64,000 bases of DNA from Corallium rubrum (taxonomy: Eukaryota; Cnidaria; Anthozoa; Scleralcyonacea; Coralliidae), in the NCBI GenBank assembly GCA_964035015.1, contig OZ035997.1, positions 20,701,563 through 20,765,562 on the forward strand, written 5' to 3'. The stretch's first letter is position 1. Every line of letters starts with the position of its first letter. Shown one piece after another: positions 51,601 to 58,900 of the stretch. The notes under the pieces are model-generated. The model did not search any database. It saw only the letters and a list, made by a program, of their open reading frames with translations, and was not told the origin of the DNA. A program made the translations under genes and the position numbers.

Positions 51601-54600
51601 TTTGACCCCTTTTATTCCTTGTAAGGTCTCCTGTAACGCGTGTTGGAAAAGTTCTGCTGCAGCGTTGGTACCATAATTTAATCTTTTGTAACGGTAAAGA
51701 CCGACATGAGTGCAGAACGTTGTTATGTTTCTTGACGCTTGGCTCAGCTCAAGCTGGTGGTAGGCTTGTGATAAATCGAGCTTTGAGAATATACGGGCCT
51801 CGTTGAGTTCCAGGGAAACAGCTTCAAGAGTTGGTATCGGGTGTCTGGTTCTTTTGATGGCCTTGTTTGCCGCACGCATATCGACGCATAATCGAATGTT
51901 ATTATTTTGTTTGGGGACGATGACCACAGGGGAAACCCAATCTGTCGGTGTATTTTCTGGCACTTTCTCAATAATATCTGTCTGCTCTAATTTGTGTATC
52001 TCGTCTTCGACTTTCTGGCGGAGATGAAATGGTATCCGTCGCTGTGGTTGAGCAACAGGGGCCACTGTGTCGTCAATGGAAAGTTCAATTTCTTTGTTCT
52101 TTAACTTCCCAAGCCCACAAAAGACTGGCGCGTGTTTATCTAAGATTTACTGCAGATGATTGTCGTCGACTGTTGTCGTCACAGATTTCGATGTACTTCC
52201 GTTTATCTGATTTAAATGAAGACTTACAAGTCCGAGTTCTTGTGCTGTTTCGGAGCTTAGTAGACAACCACCGTCGTCGGACGTTACGTAGATTGTGGCA
52301 ACTGTAAATTTGTGTTTTGATTCCATTAGGGCTCGGAATTTCCCCTCCATTTGGACTGGTGTTTGTGAATTGAATGGATAGGCTTTGACAGATGTAGGCT
52401 TAAGTGACGCGTTGTTTATCTTCCGGAAAGTATTCTTGTCAATGACATTTATGCTAGAGCCCGTGTCGACTGTCATTTTCATAGAACATCCGTTTACGGA
52501 TACTGATGTCTGTGGATTCTTTTGCTTGTTATTCACAGCATAGCAATATTCAGAATTCTCGCTATCCGCATCGCTGCTTGTTTCGTTTTCCTTTTTCACG
52601 GGCCGCACAGTCTGACGTGTTTTGGCGCTCTTTTGGCTAGAAAATGAGCTTCGACATTGACTGGCGAAATGATTGTATTTTCCACATTTGGCGCATGTTT
52701 TGTTCCTTGCAGGACACGGTTTATCTACATGCGGGTAGTCCCCACCGCAATTGTAACATTTCTTGTCGCGCTTCTCCGTCTTGGTGTATTTTCCCACGGG
52801 TTTCGTGAATGTATGCAAAGCTTCAGCGTGTAAATTCCCTTCGATGTCTGCCGCTTGTGCCTTGCTCATTTCTTCCCGTCTGCCGTCGAGCAACAGATCT
52901 TTTAAACTGTATTTGGGATCTCGTAAAGCTTGCTTACGCACTCTGCTAGACTTTCCTCCGGTTACAATTTGCACCATTATTTCGAAATCGACATCTGAAA
53001 ATTCGCAGTTTTTTGACAACGAACGCAACCTTGTGTGATACTGATCTATTGTTTCCGACTCACCTTGTGTAGCTTGTCTAAATTTGTAAACTTCATACAA
53101 ACGGTTCTTCTGTGGCTCAAAATAGTCTGTAAGGAGTTGCTCTGCCTTAGCCACATCATCATCCTCGCCTGGGTCAGGAAACTGCCGGAAAATTTCTCTT
53201 ATGCGTGGTCCTGCTTGATATAGTAACAAAGCGCGTTGACGGGTTTTATTAGTAATATTGCTTGCAGTCAGGAATGTTTTAAAATCCGCTAACCAGGTTC
53301 GCCAACGAGCCGCTTGATTGCCCCCAGCTTCTAAATCCGGATCAAATGGTGGCATGGGAGAAACGAATGATGCCATAGTTGTTCGTATCACAATATCAAC
53401 TCGTCGCCATTGTTATATTTTGAACGCTCTTTCTTCTACCCTTTATTTTTACTCCTCACTGTCCTTCTTCTCTCTCTCTGCATCCCTCGTGACTCTTCCT
53501 ACACTATCAGTTACTTATTAACTAATACTTCCTTAAAGGAAGTAGTTACATCACTACAGATAGCAATGTTGATACCTCCACAAAACGTATCTCACATGGC
53601 GAGCCTAGTGTTGTTATTCGTGCGAACCGCTGTTCGTTATTTCGAACAGCGGTTCGCACATTTTGGACATTTTAACAAGTTTTACAAAACGGAAGAACTT
53701 GAACTATACATCAAAGGAAAGCTTATTCAACATGTGATAACATACGTACACAATATATTTTAATGATGAGTAGTTCTGAACTTACTAGCCGTTTTGTTCC
53801 ACAACTGACAAAATGCCGCGCGCAATGTGGCCATGCCATTTGATACTCGACGCTTTCCCCCTCGGAACCGTTCAAAAGTCGTCAACATGAAAGCCTATCA
53901 GCATTGGCAACCCTGCATCAAATAACTACCAAGTTGAGAGTATTTTGTTCATTATGGCATATTCTAACTTCTGAAGTGACATTTATAAACCTGGGCAAGA
54001 TCAGGCAACGATTTCTAGTCAAGCATGCGCATTGGATTAGCCAAGCAGTACGGGCCCTGAAATGGTTGTTACCAGAGCCTCGTGTGAGTATGGGAACGCG
54101 CGGGTCTGGGTACGAGATTGGGTTTCCCCAAGTTAATATTTTAAGGAACGATTGTCCTTTCCACTTATAACTAAATCAGCGGTCTTTTCACGAGATCTCG
54201 ATTCTTAAATTCTCATACACCAAACCTGGCTGAAATAGAAGGGAATATCGACGGTAGTCGCGGGAGGCGAGATTCGTATTTTTATCTTAGACTGTGTCAA
54301 ACTTCACACTTCAGTGTTTCAATTTAATGAGCTTCACACAAAGGAGTTGACTCACGAGATCGACGAACTAAAACATGAACAAATTTATAGCTTGAATAAC
54401 AGGATACCCTGGTTTTGCATCAAGTGACCAATTCATATTTATATGCATAAAATTTAATCAAAGTTCTACTTTGGCCAAGCTTTTATATGATCAGATCATC
54501 GAAATATGTTTACGTACACGTATGAATGCACTTAATATTCAAAGATCTTACCGGCATTTAGAAAGAAAAACATGTTTTTCTGATTCAGAATCGTCCTCAG

Positions 54601-55838
54601 AGACATGAGAAAATTTTTCATGATGTCTTACACTGCTAAAGTCAACCGAAAAATTTTTCGGCTCACTCGAGCGGGATTTGAACTCGCACCTTCGGGATTC
54701 CGGTCCACCGCTCTACCTGTTGAGCTATCGAGCCGCACAGGGATTGGAGGCGAGTTCTATCCAACTTAAGTGCACGAGATGTTCTCGCGACAACTTAACG
54801 CTTATCCGTGAGAACGTGCAGTGTTTCAATTCTAATTCAGAATCATCCTCAGAGACATGAGAAAATTTTTCATGATCTCTTACAATGCTAAAGTCAACCG
54901 AAAAAAAATAATTTTTTTTTCGGTTGACTTTAGCAGTGTAAGACATCATGAAAAATGTTTTTCTGTGTTCGACGTATTTATGGTTTGAACTGGTCTGGTG
55001 AGGTCATTACCCATTCGCTTCCGGTATTTATATCCGTCACCATTCTATTTTTATTCGGGTTACCATCGGGGCATATCGGCTATGCATATCGCCCATATCG
55101 TGTTTCCGAAGCGGGCAATGCGAGCCCACAATACTACAGGCTGCGGTGTAATGAATTTGCTTGAATTTTAATACACAAAGTATTTGCTAACTTGCCAAGC
55201 TGTACGAGTTGAAAATCCAGCCAAGTCCAGGTAAGACGTTCAGTAAATATAACTCATACTTGACTTCTCTGCTCCCTGCGGAAACGCTTGCTTTGATTTT
55301 TGATGACGTATATATCACATTCGCTAAAGCGCAATTCGGCTTACGTTCGTGAGCGTTCGTACAACGTTCGTACATCGAATAAGGCTTCTGATTGATGATC
55401 GTAAGCCTTGAGCAACTGGGCTCATGACATAGCGGACCTATTTAAAGGTCAACTCAAGGCAAATTATATAAGGGGTACACGGTTGGCATGTGCTGTTAGA
55501 GCACTACCTCTCGCCAATAGTTAAGCCCGATTGGACGGGGTTAATACTTGGATGGGTGACCGTCTGGGAATAACCCTGTTCTCGAGCTTGAGACTCGTGT
55601 GAGTAGAGTTTAGTTGGTCTCTCCTGTGCTTCGAGGGTTTTTCACCGGGCTCTCCGGTTTTCCTCCCTCCGCAAAACCAACACCTAGGTCTTAGCTGTAA
55701 TTCGTGGGCCAATATGTGTCGTATGGCGGCTGCCTGAGCGCCTTTAATATGCCTTCGACTCAGTCATGTCAAAAATTATTGTAAGGCGCATTTGAAAACC
55801 TTAAAGTTGAATTTGCGTGGTATAAATACATGTTGTTG

Positions 55839-55902
<64 letters not shown>

Positions 55903-58900
55903 AGCACGTAAGATCCGAATATGATGGGGAAAAATTGAATTGATATTTTTTCCCGTTGATTTTGGGATGTTGAATCAACGAATTTTGACGTATTTTTGTA
56001 AAAAGTCATGTTGTATAAAGAATCTGGCACTAGCAAGTGTGTGATGTAAACGGAGGAACGATTTTACTATCCATTAAAGTAAACACACTCGAAAAGCGTC
56101 AAATATGCACAAGTTATACTCATCATAAATCAGCTTTTCTTATATTTTAATCGTCCAGGTTCAACGGTTTACGTCAAACTTGCTAGTGCCAGACGCTTTA
56201 TACAACACGGCTTTCTCAGAATACTTCGTTAAAAAATTCCAAAATTAACAAGAAGTGTGGTTTGCTTCAAATTTTTATCATCATTTTCGTATTCTCCATA
56301 CTTTGGCGCACATAACAAGCCGGAAAAATAATTTGCCTTGCGTTGACCTTTATTAAGGGTTAGAAAAAGCTGGGCTAATAATGGTTGTGTAATCGAATAT
56401 AAATATTTAAAATACAACATTACATGCACCCAAACTTAAAGCTTATACCTAAATAGTCTAATAACCATAATATTTATATATATATATTTTAAATTTTAAT
56501 TAGCTTTTAAATAAAACTTTAAATAAAAGAATTCTAACTTACAAGCATGCAAGTTGCTGATTTGTAGCAAGGAAGTAGCCGATCATATTTCCGAGTTTGA
56601 ATATCTGACTAATGCGTTTTATTCCTACCTGTTGCAAGACCAATAAAGACACGAGCGACTATGAACACTACAAACTCTTTTGGAAACACCATTATCCATG
56701 TGGCAAGTATGACGCCAACAATTCCGAAATATAACATTATTCTTCTTCCAAATCGGTCTGTCAAATATCCTCCGAAAATTAATCCACCAAGCATTCCCGC
56801 CCAAAAACAAGATTGAGCCACCGACAGAAGATAAGACTTGTTGCAAACTAGGTCATACTGAAACATTACAAGTAAAAAGGCGTGTCAGTTATTATACAAT
56901 TATTGAATTCGGTTATCGCATGATATCAAGAATTATCAAGGCCGAGGTTTGTGTTATCTGCCGAAACCGAAGGCTGAGGCGGATAACACAAACAGAGGCC
57001 TTGATAATTCTTGATATCATGCGATAACCGAATTCAATAATTGTTTTATTATACAATTATAAATGTAGAAGCCTTTAGAAAGTTTTTTACAAAATTAGGT
57101 AAAAATAGTAAATATTCATACCGTCTTCAGCGTCGTCGTTCAAGCTAACTTTTTCGCTTTCAAATACAATTTTCTCTTTCAAACCGCACTGCTTTAAACT
57201 CTAACAGCTGTATATGTAGCTCGCTTGTTTTTTCTTGGTGGTTTTAGCGTCAACAAAACCTGCCAAATCCGCCGGATTAATCTGTTTCTGATCTTCACTC
57301 CTATAAAGGACGGCCGCCATGTTTGTTTTGTTCAAACCGCTGGCTAGCGCGTCATAGCTATAGATAATTTTTGTTGTTATATAGCTAGAGTTTCACTGGA
57401 TACAACGATGACTGTCACTGGTTGGTTTGTGGTCACATGACCTTAGCTAAATTTCAATGTCTACCGAGCGGGCAATAATTGAGAACTTATTGCCTGCTCG
57501 GTCAATAAGTTTTCAATTGTTGCCCGCTAGAACTTTGAACTCTTCACGGCATCCTATAAACAAAAGCTTGTTTGGTACGAAGAAAAGAATATTTATATAG
57601 GTCTTCAAAGCAATGTGTGAAGATTAACTGGAGAAATGTATTGCTGTTCGTATTTGTTTGGTTGAAGTGAAATTACGGAGCCTGGCGAAAGGTTTTGGTA
57701 AGTCTTAGCGTTTGTCTTTTGTGTACTTTCCCTTGACAAACGTCGAAATTATTCAGCGAAACTCAAGCTATATAACAAAACACTTAATGTCTGCTCCCTC
57801 GGGAAACAGTTAGTTTTGTTTTCCCTCGAGTCTCGATGTTTCCCTCGACTTCGTCTCGGGAAATATCAAGACTCTCGGGAAAACAAAACTAACTGTTCCC
57901 CTCAGGAGCAGACATTAAGTGCATATTATCATTCATTTTGTTTCTATCCCGCATTCTGATTGGTTAATTTACCTGCAAATAACTGAGGGCAAATAATTTT
58001 CTGCTGCAAATAATTTTATGAGCATGCGCACTAGCGATAACGCTGCTGACGGCAAATAATTTTCGTAAACATGGCGGCTAGTTCTTCAGCACGAGACGAT
58101 AAATACAGACTTGCTCCGGCTTCTGATTGGTTGGGCCGAAACAATGAAATCTTGCACGGCCACAGTATGGATCCGCACTTGTAAACAAACGATCTCGCTC
58201 AACGCCCGACCTTATGATCTTATTAATAAGTTAGTAAGTGTACATGCGGTATACTATTTTTGGGATTATTTTGATTGATTTTAGAATGGACAACAGCAAA
58301 ACGGTGAGATTCTTATTCATATTATGGTAAACTTACCATAAGTCTGTATTTAACAGAACATTCGCCAGTATTATTCGACTATACTTATATAGTTGTAGAA
58401 TATTTACATCTATATATTTTCGAATACTAGCTAAACTCTCACCATTTGCTTTTAACCACAACTATGGAAGGAACATTTTAATATCCTCAGAAAGGTTTTG
58501 TAACTATCAAATTTTTAACTATTTTATGAATGATAAATCAATTATTGAATTCGTCAATCGCAAAATATCACGATTTGTCAGTGTCTCGCTGCTAGTTATT
58601 TGCCTCTACCTTCGGCATTGGCAAATAACTAGTAGCTCGACACTGACAAATCATGATATTTTGCTCAGACTCGTCCAATAATTGATAAATATTTTGTAGG
58701 TGGCAAGACATCAAGAATTGTCTGTAGGATTTTAGCCAGTCACAGTTGAGATTGTATCAGTATTGTATAATAAAAACATATCGACCTCAGTTAATATAAT
58801 AGATATCTGTCAAATTATAATAGTCATTGTTTGTTTGTTTGTTTGTTTGTTTGTTTGTTTGTTTGTTTGTTTGTTTGTTTGTTTGTTTGTTTGTTTGTTT

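Larger units (their letters stand above)
42213..53558 (-). mobile_element. Gypsy-3: nearly intact Ty3/gypsy element split by a BEL element
   Basis: 148-bp LTRs at 42213-42360 and 53411-53558 differing at four positions (2.7%). Flanked by GATAG at 42208-42212 and 53559-53563. One gag-pro-pol frame on minus, interrupted only by a single TAA (52149-52147) and by the BEL insertion. A purine tract (AAAGAGAGGGA) precedes the 3' LTR. Same orientation as the transporter. Confidence 0.95.

Noticed and set aside
54663..54735. A functional tRNA gene
   Set aside because: Anticodon stem has mismatches at both ends and position 33 is C; repeated flanks favour a SINE.
55486..55600. A functional 5S rRNA gene
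   Set aside because: Only the downstream two-thirds resembles 5S, with indels, and it runs into a SINE-like body and (TTA)n tail.
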